A DNA stretch of 64,000 nt from Rhizobium johnstonii 3841 (GCF_000009265.1 NC_008380.1:3911501-3975500), one strand, 5' to 3'; numbered from the stretch's first letter, positions 52,509-62,266 are shown. Notes: a model not told the origin generated them from the letters alone. Translations and numbers: made by a program.

Positions 52509-53333
52509 TTAGACCCGGCCCATCGCCGAGGCCATGGAAAACAGCGCGATCCCCGTCGCCGTCGCGGCATTGAGGCTGTCGAGTTCCTCCGACTGTGGAA
52601 TGCGCGCGCTCTGGAACCGCGCAAGCAGCGCATCCGGCAACCCCTCGCCCTCGGTGCCGACGACGAGCGCCATGCGCATCGAGGCCGGAATGGCGCGGAT
52701 ATCGGTCCTGCCGTGCGGTGAAAGCGTCCAGATGGCAAAGCCCCGTTCGGCAAGCGCCACAAGCACATCCAGCGCCTTGCCGCCGCGACGGTGCGGAACG
52801 CTCAGCACCGAACCGACCGAGACACGCAGCGCCTTGCGGTACAGTGGATCACAGGAGGTTTCGTCGAGCAGCACCGCGTCCGCCCGGAAGGCGGCCGCAT
52901 TGCGGAACATCGAGCCGGCATTGTCGTGATTGGAAATGCCGCAGCCGACGAGCACTAGCGCTCGTTCCGGCAGCGCGTCGAGAAGTGCAGCCTCCCCGCG
53001 ATCCTGTCGCCGGCCGAGCGCGAGAACGCCGCGATGCAGATGGAAACCGACGACGCCGTCGAGCACATCCGCTCCGGCGACATAGACCGGCACATCGGCC
53101 GGAAACCGCTCCAGGATGGGTAGCACGCCCTCGACGCGGTTGCGCAGCAGCAGGATCTTCTCGGCGAAAAAGCCGCGGCCTGCCGCATGCGCCTCGGCCA
53201 GCATGCGCAGCACGACGGTGCCTTCGGCGATAAAGCGGTTCTCTCGGCCCGTCAGGTCGCGCTCGCGGATCTGGCGGAATTCAGCGACGCGCGGATCGTC
53301 GGCGCTGTCGATGTCGATCGGGACGGCGGCCAT
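52509..53333 (-). CDS. SpoU/TrmH-family RNA 2'-O-methyltransferase
   Basis: A 274-residue SPOUT methyltransferase. The N-terminal substrate-binding region (RENRFIAEGTVVLRMLAEA) precedes the knotted domain with its motifs: ISNHDNAGSMFRNAAAF (motif 1), VVGTEGEGLPDALLA (motif 2) and IPQSEELDSLNAATATGIAL (motif 3). It methylates a ribose in tRNA or rRNA using S-adenosylmethionine; the target is not clear. GAGG precedes the ATG. It follows the small membrane gene by seven bases. Confidence 0.9.
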   Translation of the reverse strand: MAAVPIDIDSADDPRVAEFRQIRERDLTGRENRFIAEGTVVLRMLAEAHAAGRGFFAEKILLLRNRVEGVLPILERFPADVPVYVAGADVLDGVVGFHLHRGVLALGRRQDRGEAALLDALPERALVLVGCGISNHDNAGSMFRNAAAFRADAVLLDETSCDPLYRKALRVSVGSVLSVPHRRGGKALDVLVALAERGFAIWTLSPHGRTDIRAIPASMRMALVVGTEGEGLPDALLARFQSARIPQSEELDSLNAATATGIALFSMASAMGRV

Positions 53334-53340
53334 GCCGGCC

Positions 53341-53727
53341 TCAATTGCCCGTAACAGTGACGTCGGCGACGGTGCGGCCGGTCCTGAGGTCGTAGACCAG
53401 CGCCTTGTTCTTGCCCTCGACCGTTTCGCCGTAGAACAGAAGCTGCCCTGCGGAAAACGAAGTGGACTGCACCTTGAAGCCGAGCGGTAGGGAAACGGTT
53501 GCCGCAAGCGGCGCATCCGAGGGCACGCCGGAGGCGGTAACAGCGGACGCCGTCTCCTTCGGCTCGCTGTGCATCACCTTGTAGACAACCGCGCCGAAGA
53601 CCGCCATAAGGCTCACGAACATGATGGCGCCGGAGACGATCTGCAGGCGGACCATCTTGCGCCGGACACTTTCCATCGCCGGATCAAGGGGCTTCTCTTC
53701 CTGGTCGTCTGGCTCGATTGCTGTCAT
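53341..53727 (-). CDS. Single-pass membrane protein of unknown function
   Basis: A 128-residue protein. An acidic cytoplasmic N-terminus (EPDDQEEKPLDPAMES) leads to one membrane helix (LQIVSGAIMFVSLMAVFGAV) and a periplasmic domain with beta-like strands (FKVQSTSFSAGQLLFYGETV, KALVYDLRTGRTVADVTV). Such proteins are common upstream of RluD in rhizobia. It probably shares an operon with the methyltransferase. Confidence 0.78.
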   Translation of the reverse strand: MTAIEPDDQEEKPLDPAMESVRRKMVRLQIVSGAIMFVSLMAVFGAVVYKVMHSEPKETASAVTASGVPSDAPLAATVSLPLGFKVQSTSFSAGQLLFYGETVEGKNKALVYDLRTGRTVADVTVTGN

Positions 53728-53769
53728 CTGTGCGTCCCGTTCTAAAAAATACGTCGGAGAAGAAGCGTC

Positions 53770-54795
53770 TTGAGCGACCCCTTTAAACAAGCAGCCGGCA
53801 ATAGAAAAGTCCTGACCGCCGATGAAACTGCTGAAGGCCGGTTGGACGCCTGGCTGACGGCGCAGGTCGGCGAGGAATTTTCGCGTAGCCGCATCAAGGC
53901 GCTGATCAAGGACGGCCAGGTTTTGCTGCGCGGCGAACCCGTCACCGACCCGCAGCGCAAGGTGCGCACCGGCGACAGTTTCGAACTCACGCTGCCCGAG
54001 CCGGAAGACCCGACGCCGCAGGGCGAGGACATCCCGCTCGATATCCTCCATGAGGACGACGACGTCATCGTCATCTCCAAGCCTTCCGGTCTCGTCGTCC
54101 ATCCCGGCGCCGGCAACTGGACGGGGACGCTGGTCAACGCGTTGATCCACCATTGCAGCGATACGCTTTCCGGCATCGGCGGCGTGCGCCGCCCCGGCAT
54201 CGTCCACCGTCTCGACAAGGACACGACAGGCGTCATGGTCGTCGCCAAGAACGACATTGCCCATCGCCACCTGTCGCTGCAATTTGCCGACCATGGCCGC
54301 ACCATGCCGCTGGAGCGGGCCTATCAGGCAATCGTCTGGGGCCGGCCCCGCACGCTGTCGGGCACGGTCGACGCGCCGCTTGGCCGCGCCACCGGCGACC
54401 GCACGCGCCGCGCCGTCAAACGTCCCGACAGTCAGGACGCCGACGAGGCGATCACGCACTACCAGGTGATCGAGCGCTTCCATGAGAAGCCGGACGCAAC
54501 CGCGTTCGCCTCACTGGTCGAGTGCCGCCTGGAAACCGGCCGCACCCACCAGATCCGTGTCCACATGGCCCATATCGGCCATCCGCTGCTCGGCGACACG
54601 GTTTACGGCGCCGGCTTCAAGACCAAGGCCAATCTCCTGCCCGAAGAGATCCGCAAGGTCGTCAACGGTTTCGGCCGCCAGGCGCTGCATGCCTTCATGC
54701 TGCAGTTCGAGCATCCCCGCACCGGCGAAATCATGCATTTCGAGGTGCCGCTACCGGATGATATGGTCGAACTGGTCGAAGCGCTGCGGCGATAA
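53770..54795 (+). CDS. RluD-type 23S rRNA pseudouridine synthase
   Basis: A 341-residue enzyme. An N-terminal S4 RNA-binding domain (RLDAWLTAQVGEEFSRSRI) is followed by the catalytic domain with Asp in HRLDKDTTGVMVVAK and RTHQIRVHMAHIGHPLLGD. RluA/RluD-family enzymes isomerise uridines in 23S rRNA (RluD: helix 69) or tRNA; length and S4 domain favour the RluD group. TTG start at 53770, preceded by GGAGAAGAAG. Confidence 0.9.
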   Translation: MSDPFKQAAGNRKVLTADETAEGRLDAWLTAQVGEEFSRSRIKALIKDGQVLLRGEPVTDPQRKVRTGDSFELTLPEPEDPTPQGEDIPLDILHEDDDVIVISKPSGLVVHPGAGNWTGTLVNALIHHCSDTLSGIGGVRRPGIVHRLDKDTTGVMVVAKNDIAHRHLSLQFADHGRTMPLERAYQAIVWGRPRTLSGTVDAPLGRATGDRTRRAVKRPDSQDADEAITHYQVIERFHEKPDATAFASLVECRLETGRTHQIRVHMAHIGHPLLGDTVYGAGFKTKANLLPEEIRKVVNGFGRQALHAFMLQFEHPRTGEIMHFEVPLPDDMVELVEALRR

Positions 54796-54845
54796 AGCGG
54801 GCTCCCGAATGCCGCCTGCCCAACTCACACCTGCGTGAGCGGCAC

Positions 54846-54874
54846 CTTGAACCGCCGTTTCGCCACACTTATCT
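54846..54874 (+). promoter_or_regulatory. RpoH-type promoter upstream of rpoH
   Basis: CTTG (54846-54849), 18 bases, then CTTATCT (54868-54874) matches the alphaproteobacterial RpoH promoter pattern CTTG-N17/18-CYTATNT. It lies about 110 bases before the rpoH start and suggests autoregulation. Confidence 0.7.
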
Positions 54875-54985
54875 GTATATTGACTTAGTGCGGGCTCGCA
54901 GTAGAGCCGCACGTCCCGGTTTGCCTTTTTTAACGCGAGGATGCGTTTCCATCGGGAACCGGAATTCACTTTAGGAGGGTGCACT

Positions 54986-55894
54986 ATGGCCCGAAATACC
55001 TTGCCGTCCATTACCGCCGGTGAAGCCGGTCTCAATCGTTACCTCGACGAAATCCGCAAGTTCCCGATGCTGGAGCCGCAGCAGGAATACATGCTCGCCA
55101 AGCGTTATGCCGAGCATGGTGACCGCGATGCCGCCCACAAGCTCGTCACCAGCCATCTTCGCCTCGTCGCGAAGATCGCGATGGGTTATCGCGGCTACGG
55201 CCTGCCGATCGGCGAAGTCGTCTCCGAAGGCAATGTCGGCCTGATGCAGGCCGTCAAGAAATTCGATGCCGAGCGCGGCTTCCGCCTCGCCACCTACGCC
55301 ATGTGGTGGATCAAGGCTTCGATCCAGGAATATATCCTGCGTTCGTGGTCGCTGGTGAAGATGGGCACCACCGCCAACCAGAAGCGCCTGTTCTTCAACC
55401 TGCGCCGGCTGAAAGGCCGCATCCAGGCAATCGATGACGGCGACCTGAAGCCGGAGCACGTCTCGGAGATCGCCACCAAGTTGAACGTCTCGGAGGAGGA
55501 GGTCATTTCGATGAACCGCCGCCTCTCCGGCGACGCCTCGCTGAACGCGCCGATCAAGGCAGCCGAAGGTGATGGCGGCCAATGGCAGGATTGGCTGGTG
55601 GATGACCATGACAGCCAGGAAGACGTGCTGATCGAACAGGATGAGCTCGACACCCGGCGGCGCATGCTGGCGAAAGCGATGAGCGTGCTGAACGAGCGCG
55701 AACGCCGCATCTTCGAGGCTCGCCGTCTCGCCGAGGATCCAGTGACCCTGGAAGACCTTTCGACCGAATTCGACATCAGTCGCGAGCGCGTCCGCCAGAT
55801 TGAGGTCCGCGCCTTCGAAAAGGTGCAGGACGCCGTCCGCAAGGAAGCCCTGGAACGCGCCAAGGCCGTCCGGGTCGTCGAAGCCACGGCATAA
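54986..55894 (+). CDS. rpoH: Heat-shock sigma factor RpoH
   Basis: A 302-residue sigma-32. Region 2 is intact (HLRLVAKIAMGYRGYGLPIG; EGNVGLMQAVKKFDAERGFR; TYAMWWIKASIQEYIL), the RpoH box is QKRLFFNLRRLKG near residue 132, and region 4 has LEDLSTEFDISRERVRQIEV. TAGGAGGG precedes the ATG at 54986. Rhizobia often carry two rpoH genes; this context (after rluD) is that of the major rpoH1. Confidence 0.96.
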   Translation: MARNTLPSITAGEAGLNRYLDEIRKFPMLEPQQEYMLAKRYAEHGDRDAAHKLVTSHLRLVAKIAMGYRGYGLPIGEVVSEGNVGLMQAVKKFDAERGFRLATYAMWWIKASIQEYILRSWSLVKMGTTANQKRLFFNLRRLKGRIQAIDDGDLKPEHVSEIATKLNVSEEEVISMNRRLSGDASLNAPIKAAEGDGGQWQDWLVDDHDSQEDVLIEQDELDTRRRMLAKAMSVLNERERRIFEARRLAEDPVTLEDLSTEFDISRERVRQIEVRAFEKVQDAVRKEALERAKAVRVVEATA

Positions 55895-55918
55895 ACCTGT
55901 CGCGTGATATAATTGAAG

Positions 55919-55952
55919 AAGGCGGGTCCTTGCGGCCCGCCTTTTCTTTTTC
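55919..55952 (+). terminator. Terminator of rpoH
   Basis: Stem AAGGCGGG / CCCGCCTT (55919-55926 and 55936-55943) followed by TTCTTTTTC, about 25 bases after the stop. Confidence 0.9.
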
Positions 55953-56000
55953 ATTCATCTTTCTCCGCAGCCTCGGCACCACACCAAGATCGGGAAACCG

Positions 56001-58556
56001 TCACTGGCTCGTCGACACATCTCCGAGCGCAGTCCATTCTTTGATCGCGGTATTAAAGGCGTCCGTTCCCGTACCGCCCTTTTCCATCGTCAGCAGCGCG
56101 CGGCGGCCGTTGCGGTAGGTGATCGGAATATCGATCCAGTTGCGGGTCGACATCAGGTCGAGATTGGCCTTGCGCGCATCAGGATAATCGTTGAGCGCGA
56201 TCATGTGGAAATCGTCGGTGATCTTGGCCGGAACCGCAATCAGCGCGTCACCGCGGTCCTGCTCCGTGCGCTTCATCGAGATGCGCTGGACGCTGTCAAT
56301 GCTGCCGCCTTCGAAATTCGGCGGCACTGAGAAGACGATCTCGACGAGATGGCTTGCCGGCAGCGAGGGATCGGAATTGCGCTTGAAGGTCACGAGAGCC
56401 GAGAGATTGCGCTCAGGAACCGTGACATTGCCCTGCACCGTCGCCTCCTGCCGGCCATCTTGGCCGGCCTCGTGCTGCACGCTCCAGACGACCGATCCCT
56501 CGATCGCTGTCGGCGAGCTCTGGCCGATGCGCTCCTCATAGAGGAACATCTTTTGCGACGAACCGACGGGCGCGGTCTGCGGCGGCGATGCCACCGGGCC
56601 GTTCGGCGTCCGCGCGTCGGCGGGTGCCGCATCGCCTTGCGCGCTGGCAGGCGGCGTATCGGCTGCCGCGACATTCTGTTCGGCGACCGATTTTCCTTCC
56701 GCAGTCGGCGTTCCCGGCACCGTCGCCGGTCCGCTGTCGACCTCGGTTCCATCGGTCAGCAGTCGCTGGGTGAATTTCGAATTGGCCGCAGCGCCGTCAT
56801 TGTTCATTGACGCTACTTGCGGGTTCGGGTTCGGGTTCGAATTCGGCTGCGCCGGCGCCGCTGGAGTATTCTGCGCTCCTGGTGTGGTTGGCTGGGCTGG
56901 CGTCACCGCGCTCGGCTGGGCAGGCGTCGTCGTCGAGCCGTCCGGTGCGGTTGCCGCCTCGTTCCTGGTCGCCTGCGACGGCGCCGAACTGACGAGCCCG
57001 TCGACCATCGCCACCAGCGCCTCTCTGTTCGTCCAGCCGGCATAGGCGCCGCCACCGATCAGGATGAGTGCGAAGATGAGCGTGATCACGGTGCCGATGC
57101 CGAAGCGGCGGCGCTTCGGCTCCATACGGAAGCTCTTGCCCTGCAGCTTGGAAGCGACAATCTGATCGATATCCATCGACGGATTGGCGTCATCGTCATC
57201 AGCGGCGACAGAGCCGCGGCGGTCGTAGCCGCGCAGCGCCTTCGCCTCTCGCCAGTCCTCGCTCGGCGCGCCGCTAGCAGGCGCCGGCTTGCCGTTGTGC
57301 ACTTCCGCGAAGATATCGACATCGTCGAAATGAGAGGCAACCGGCGTCTTCTTATTATTGCCGGCCTCGATCGGCGGCAGATCGTCGAAGGCGGCCGTCT
57401 CCCAGGAAAAACTTTCCTTGGCGGCCGGCATGACGGCGGCGGGTGCCACTTTTTCGAGGCTCGATATCACCTCCTCGAAGGCGCGCGCCGAGGCATCGGC
57501 GGTAATCGGCGCCGGCGCCGTCTCCGAATATTGCCGGAGTTCCTCTTCCGCCCATTCGGTCTCCGCATCCTTGGGCGCCGGAGCCGGCGTTTCGGCAACG
57601 GGCTCGGTCCAGACGGGGTCGAAATGCGCCGCAGCTTCGGCCTGCAACGGCTCCTCGCGGCTGTGCTCGACGAACTCCTGCGGACGATCGAAATCGGCGA
57701 CCGGCTCCACCAGGCGGTTGGATGCATGGTCTATGCCGCGGGTGATCGGCGGCAACGGCTCGACGGGCTCATAAGCTTCCTCGGCCTCCGGCTCCTCGCT
57801 TCCCACCGCCGCAGGTTCGTCCGCGATCTCGTCGGCTTCCAGGAGATGCTGCTCGTCGGCACGGTCTTCGTCGGCTTGCTCGTCGCGATGCTCGGAGGCT
57901 GGCGCTTCCCAGCCGTCATGTTCAGCCGGCACGTCTTCGGCAGCGACGTCGCGCGCCTCGCTGGCATGCCATTCCTCGGCCGGCGCTTCCTCCTCCTGAG
58001 AGGGATGCCAGTAGGTCTCGGCCGGACCGGATGTTTCAAGGGAAACCGGTGTCTCGGCGGAAACAGGGGTTTCCGCGGGAACGGATGCTTCAGGGGAAAC
58101 GAGTGTTTCCTGGGAAAGAGGCTCCTCGGAGCCGACCTCTTCCTCAGCCTCCTCCGGCGCGGCGGCTTCCACGTGATCGGGCTCGTCGGCGACCTCGGCC
58201 GCCTGCGGTTCCGCATAGGCTTCGTATGCCGGTTCCTCGACAGCCGTCTCCGGCGCCGGCGCCGGTTCGCTTTCGTCGGGAACCGCTTGTTCTTCGAAGG
58301 ATTCCGCCGCGGCGACGGCCACAACCGACTCATCGAGCGGCATCGCCTCGGAATGTTCGCCTTCCACTTCGCGGATGGCAGCCTCGAGCTTTTCGAGCTG
58401 GCGTTGCAGCATGGCTTCCGGCGGACGCGGCTTCATGTTCTCGAGCTGCCGCTGCACTGCGCCGCGGGCACGTTCGTAGACTTTCACCCGCATCTCGGGG
58501 GTATTTTCAGCCAGGCCGTCAACGGCCCGCCGAATGACTGCAATAAAATCCGCCAT
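56001..58556 (-). CDS. Large acidic/proline-rich membrane protein, unknown function
   Basis: An 851-residue protein. The first 75 residues are helical and conserved-looking (MADFIAVIRRAVDGLAENTP). Residues about 75-400 are low-complexity, rich in Glu, Ala, Pro, with a repeated block of short ETPVS/SPEAS/SAETP units around 165-190. A basic patch and one membrane helix (IGTVITLIFALILIGGGAYA, about 486-508) lead to a Pro/Gln/Asn-rich linker and a C-terminal domain of some 200 residues (FLYEERIGQSSPTAIEGSVV to the end). The topology suggests N-terminus in the cytoplasm. I do not recognise a functional family; conserved in related rhizobia by appearance. Confidence 0.8.
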   Translation of the reverse strand: MADFIAVIRRAVDGLAENTPEMRVKVYERARGAVQRQLENMKPRPPEAMLQRQLEKLEAAIREVEGEHSEAMPLDESVVAVAAAESFEEQAVPDESEPAPAPETAVEEPAYEAYAEPQAAEVADEPDHVEAAAPEEAEEEVGSEEPLSQETLVSPEASVPAETPVSAETPVSLETSGPAETYWHPSQEEEAPAEEWHASEARDVAAEDVPAEHDGWEAPASEHRDEQADEDRADEQHLLEADEIADEPAAVGSEEPEAEEAYEPVEPLPPITRGIDHASNRLVEPVADFDRPQEFVEHSREEPLQAEAAAHFDPVWTEPVAETPAPAPKDAETEWAEEELRQYSETAPAPITADASARAFEEVISSLEKVAPAAVMPAAKESFSWETAAFDDLPPIEAGNNKKTPVASHFDDVDIFAEVHNGKPAPASGAPSEDWREAKALRGYDRRGSVAADDDDANPSMDIDQIVASKLQGKSFRMEPKRRRFGIGTVITLIFALILIGGGAYAGWTNREALVAMVDGLVSSAPSQATRNEAATAPDGSTTTPAQPSAVTPAQPTTPGAQNTPAAPAQPNSNPNPNPQVASMNNDGAAANSKFTQRLLTDGTEVDSGPATVPGTPTAEGKSVAEQNVAAADTPPASAQGDAAPADARTPNGPVASPPQTAPVGSSQKMFLYEERIGQSSPTAIEGSVVWSVQHEAGQDGRQEATVQGNVTVPERNLSALVTFKRNSDPSLPASHLVEIVFSVPPNFEGGSIDSVQRISMKRTEQDRGDALIAVPAKITDDFHMIALNDYPDARKANLDLMSTRNWIDIPITYRNGRRALLTMEKGGTGTDAFNTAIKEWTALGDVSTSQ

Positions 58557-58616
58557 CAGTACTTTCTCAAGAAGTCCGGTACCCTACCGAACCATCCTCC
58601 ACAGTGACCCGTGAGC

Positions 58617-59915
58617 TTAATCCTCAAACGGATCGGTCACAAGTATCGTATCATCCCGCTCCGGGCTGGTGGACAGGAGCGCGACAGGCGCCCCGATCAG
58701 CTCTTCGACCTGGCGAACATATTTGATCGCCTGTGCCGGCAGATCCGCCCAACTGCGGGCGCCGACGGTCGATTCCTTCCATCCCTCCAGCGTGATGTAG
58801 ATCGGTTCGACCCTAGCTTGCGCTCCCTGGCTTGCGGGAAGATGATCAATCTGTTCGCCGTCGAGCATGTAGCCGACGCAGATCTTCAATTCCTCGAGAC
58901 CGTCGAGCACGTCGAGCTTGGTGAGCGCGATGCCCGTGATGCCATTGGTGGCAATCGATTGGCGCACGAGTGCGGCGTCGAACCAGCCGCAACGCCGCTT
59001 GCGTCCGGTCACCACGCCGAACTCATGACCTTTTTCGCCAAGGAACTCACCGATCGCGTCCTTCAGCTCGGTCGGGAACGGGCCTTCGCCGACGCGCGTC
59101 GTATAGGCCTTGGTGATGCCGAGGATATAACCGAGCGAGCCGGGTCCCATGCCGGAACCAGCTGCCGCCTGACCGGCCACCGTGTTCGACGAGGTCACGA
59201 AGGGATAGGTGCCGTGATCGATATCGAGCAGAGTGCCTTGCGCGCCTTCGAACAGGATGCGGGAGCCCTTGCGACGCTCCTTGTCGAGGAAGAGCCAGAC
59301 CGTATCACGGAAGGGCAGCACCCGATCGGCGACCGAGGTCAGTTCGTCCATGATCGCCTGGTGGCTGACTTCGGCAACGCCGAGGCCGCGGCGAAGCGCA
59401 TTGTGATGCGTCAGAATACGGTCGACCTTGCCGGAAAGACTATCGAGATCGGCAAGATCCATGACGCGGATGGCGCGGCGGCCGACCTTGTCTTCATAGG
59501 CCGGACCGATGCCGCGGCGCGTCGTGCCAATCTTGGTGCCGCTGTTCGACGCAGCATCCTCGCGCATCGCGTCGAGCTCGCGGTGCAGCGACAGGATGAG
59601 CGTCGCATTGTCTGCAATGCGCAGATTGTCAGGCGTAACCGTCACGCCCTGCGCCTCCAGCCGGCCGATCTCGGCGATCAGCGCATGCGGATCGACGACG
59701 ACGCCGTTGCCGATGACGGCCATCTTGCCCGGGCGCACGACGCCGGACGGCAGCAGCGAGAGCTTATAGCTCGTGCCGTCGATGACGAGCGTATGGCCGG
59801 CATTGTGTCCGCCCTGATAGCGCACAACGATATCCGCACGCTCCGAAAGCCAGTCGACAATCTTGCCCTTGCCTTCGTCACCCCATTGCGAACCGACCAC
59901 GACTACGTTCGTCAT
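58617..59915 (-). CDS. purA: Adenylosuccinate synthetase
   Basis: A 432-residue enzyme of normal length. GQWGDEGKGKIVDWL carries the catalytic aspartate, GGHNAGHT the catalytic histidine, and later GTTRRGIGPAYEDK, FEGAQGTLLDIDHGTYP and TGRKRRCGWFD are intact. It condenses IMP and aspartate using GTP in AMP synthesis. AGGAAGAG precedes the ATG. It starts divergently from the DMT exporter. Confidence 0.98.
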   Translation of the reverse strand: MTNVVVVGSQWGDEGKGKIVDWLSERADIVVRYQGGHNAGHTLVIDGTSYKLSLLPSGVVRPGKMAVIGNGVVVDPHALIAEIGRLEAQGVTVTPDNLRIADNATLILSLHRELDAMREDAASNSGTKIGTTRRGIGPAYEDKVGRRAIRVMDLADLDSLSGKVDRILTHHNALRRGLGVAEVSHQAIMDELTSVADRVLPFRDTVWLFLDKERRKGSRILFEGAQGTLLDIDHGTYPFVTSSNTVAGQAAAGSGMGPGSLGYILGITKAYTTRVGEGPFPTELKDAIGEFLGEKGHEFGVVTGRKRRCGWFDAALVRQSIATNGITGIALTKLDVLDGLEELKICVGYMLDGEQIDHLPASQGAQARVEPIYITLEGWKESTVGARSWADLPAQAIKYVRQVEELIGAPVALLSTSPERDDTILVTDPFED

Positions 59916-60106
59916 CCAACTCTTCCTGTTACCGGCGCGGAACCGCGCACCTGCTCAAACCCGCGCATCTATAATGCTTTGTTTTTTGGAAAGCGACCCT
60001 GTTGTCACAGCAGATTGGGCTTTTTACGTGACAAATCAGCAGCCGACAGGCTATTTCCCGTCACAAAACGCCGCTCGGCGATCGCGGAAAGACGGGAAGA
60101 ACGCTA

Positions 60107-61024
60107 TTGCAAGCCACGGCCTATATCTGTCTCGTTATCGCCACCCTCTGCTGGGGCGGCAACTCCGTCGCCGGCAAACTCGCGCTCGGGCATATCAGCC
60201 CGATGATGCTGACCTTCCTGCGCTGGTTCCTTGCCGTCGCAATGATCGCCGTAATTTCAGTACCGCAGCTGCGGAAGGACTGGCCGGTGGTCAGGAAGAA
60301 CCTGCCGTTGCTCCTCTTCTACGGCGTCATCGGCTACACCCTTTTCAACGCCATGCTTTATTCGGCCGTGCAATATACGACGGCGATCAACGTCGCCATC
60401 GAACAGGCCGGCATTCCGATGCTGATCTTCCTGTTGAATTTCATGTTCTTCCGTACCGGCATCTCGCTGGCGCAATGTCTGGGCTTCGGCATGACGCTGA
60501 TCGGCGTCGCCCTGACCGCCGCTCATGGCGACCTCGCAACGCTGCTGCAACTCAGCCTCAACCGTGGCGACGGGCTGATGCTGATCGCCATTGCCGCCTA
60601 TTCGGTCTACACGATCTTCCTGCGCTGGAAGCCGCCGCTCGACTGGCGCACGCTGATGGCGGTTCCGGCGCTCGGCGCCATGCTGACCTCGCTGCCGCTG
60701 CTCCTCTGGGAAGCCGGCCGGGGTGCCGCGCGGTGGCCGGACCAGGCCGGCTGGGTCATCACTCTCTACACGGCGATCTTCCCCTCGCTGGTGGCGCAAA
60801 TCCTCTATATCAAGGGCGTCGTGGCAATCGGCGCCAACCGCGCCGGCCTCTTCATCAATCTCGTGCCGGTGTTCGGAACGCTGCTTTCCGTCGCCCTGAT
60901 CGGCGAGAGACTGCAGTCCTTCCATGTGATCGCACTGGTGCTGACCTTGGGCGGCATCGCGATCGCCGAAAAGGGCCGTCCGAAAGCTTCGTCGCCGACC
61001 GTGACCGCCTCACCCGTGGATTAA
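60107..61024 (+). CDS. DMT-family (EamA) transporter
   Basis: A 305-residue membrane protein with ten predicted segments in two EamA repeats. The first repeat starts LVIATLCWGGNSVAGKLAL and includes YTLFNAMLYSAVQYT; the second includes LMLIAIAAYSVYTIFLRW and NRAGLFINLVPVFGTLLSVA. It probably exports small metabolites such as amino acids. The TTG start at 60107 is preceded by GGGAAG. Confidence 0.88.
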   Translation: MQATAYICLVIATLCWGGNSVAGKLALGHISPMMLTFLRWFLAVAMIAVISVPQLRKDWPVVRKNLPLLLFYGVIGYTLFNAMLYSAVQYTTAINVAIEQAGIPMLIFLLNFMFFRTGISLAQCLGFGMTLIGVALTAAHGDLATLLQLSLNRGDGLMLIAIAAYSVYTIFLRWKPPLDWRTLMAVPALGAMLTSLPLLLWEAGRGAARWPDQAGWVITLYTAIFPSLVAQILYIKGVVAIGANRAGLFINLVPVFGTLLSVALIGERLQSFHVIALVLTLGGIAIAEKGRPKASSPTVTASPVD

Positions 61025-61049
61025 AAACCTTTCCTGATCAGGAAAGGCT

Positions 61050-61898
61050 TTAACCAAGCTCCAGCGTCGTCACGCCGAAGACGTGCTTCAGCGGGATGGC
61101 CGGCGCCGGTCCGCGATACATGCGTGTCGACTCGAATACCGGTTGAAGGCCGATGCCTTCGGCAAGCGCGACCGCCTCGTGGTTCTCTCGGGGAATGTCG
61201 ATGAAGACCGCGGCTCCCTTCGCCTCGGGTATCAATTCGGCAAGCAGCGCCGCGGCGCTGTCGGCATCGTTGGCAAAGAGCGGGCCGATCTTGTAGCCCT
61301 CGTAGCAGCGGCGGATGGTGCCGTAACCGCGGATCTTGTGGCTCTTGCGCACCACCGCCGAACGACGACCCTTGCGGGCGGTGCACCAGGCAGCGAGAAA
61401 GGCATCCCGCGGCTGCGGAAAGATCGCCGAATCATATCGCTGCAAGCCTTCGAGGCGTGAATCCAGCACCGGCTGCGCGACAAGCGTCGAGACTGGCAAG
61501 GAAGTAGCGACACCGCCGTAACGAACGGTGGAATAGGCGGGTTCGAAGCCGGCCTTGCGGTAGTTGTCCTGCTGCGCGGCGACGCCATCGAGACCGATCG
61601 TTCGGTCTCCCGCGCTGGCGATACCCGCCGCCCAGATCGCCTTGCCGTAACCCTTGCCGCGAAAATCGGGATGGACGATGTAGAGGCCCAGGAAGGCGAA
61701 AGTATCGCCATATTTGACGACCGAGATCGAGCCGACGGGGACTTCACCGATGGAGCCGACGAAAAATCCCGACGGATCGGCCTCGTTGAATGCAAGCGAA
61801 TCGTCGAGGCCGGGGTTCCAGCCTTCCTGACGCGCCCATTCGAGCACGAGTTCCAGTTCGCCGGGCCGCATCGAACGAACGGCAAATTCCGAATTCAT
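61050..61898 (-). CDS. GNAT N-acetyltransferase with C-terminal YitH/HolE-type domain
   Basis: A 282-residue protein. The N-terminal GNAT domain has FLGLYIVHPDFRGKGYGKAI as the acetyl-CoA loop and GLDGVAAQQDNYRKAGFEPA. The C-terminal half (GYGTIRRCYEGYKIGPLFAN, then FIDIPRENHEAVALAEGIGL) is the Acetyltransf_18-type domain that follows GNAT in this group. Substrate unknown. GGGAAAG precedes the ATG at 61898; an upstream in-frame ATG adds 18 atypical residues. Confidence 0.86.
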   Translation of the reverse strand: MNSEFAVRSMRPGELELVLEWARQEGWNPGLDDSLAFNEADPSGFFVGSIGEVPVGSISVVKYGDTFAFLGLYIVHPDFRGKGYGKAIWAAGIASAGDRTIGLDGVAAQQDNYRKAGFEPAYSTVRYGGVATSLPVSTLVAQPVLDSRLEGLQRYDSAIFPQPRDAFLAAWCTARKGRRSAVVRKSHKIRGYGTIRRCYEGYKIGPLFANDADSAAALLAELIPEAKGAAVFIDIPRENHEAVALAEGIGLQPVFESTRMYRGPAPAIPLKHVFGVTTLELG

Positions 61899-62266
61899 GC
61901 AACTTTCCCAGATTGAATGTCCCGCAAGTCCATCCCGGCAACGGCAAAGCAATTGTCAGGCCCCAGCCCCCGATTGCACTGCGAATGATGGAGAGCCGCG
62001 CTCATGGACTTGACGACGCGTATAATCATTTTTCGATGCAATACAGAAAGCTTCGTTTCCGCATTACCATGAAACAATGCCGTTGCAAGCTCAAGAAAAT
62101 TACTTGCGCCTCAATTATCTTCCAGCCGATGCAAATAAAAAGCCGCGCCGAAAAGATACCGCCTGCCAATTTGAAGGACGAGAGAAGCATTCGTCCGAAA
62201 TCACCTCCGCGACGCGGTAAAAAACCGGGAGCGACGACCGTCGCCCGCGGAAGGATCACCGGCCGT
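61899..62266. other. Intergenic region, no gene recognised
   Basis: About 370 bases between the GNAT gene start and the end of the PAS-GGDEF-EAL gene. AT-rich at 62020-62160. A plus-strand frame across it gives no recognisable product. Confidence 0.5.
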
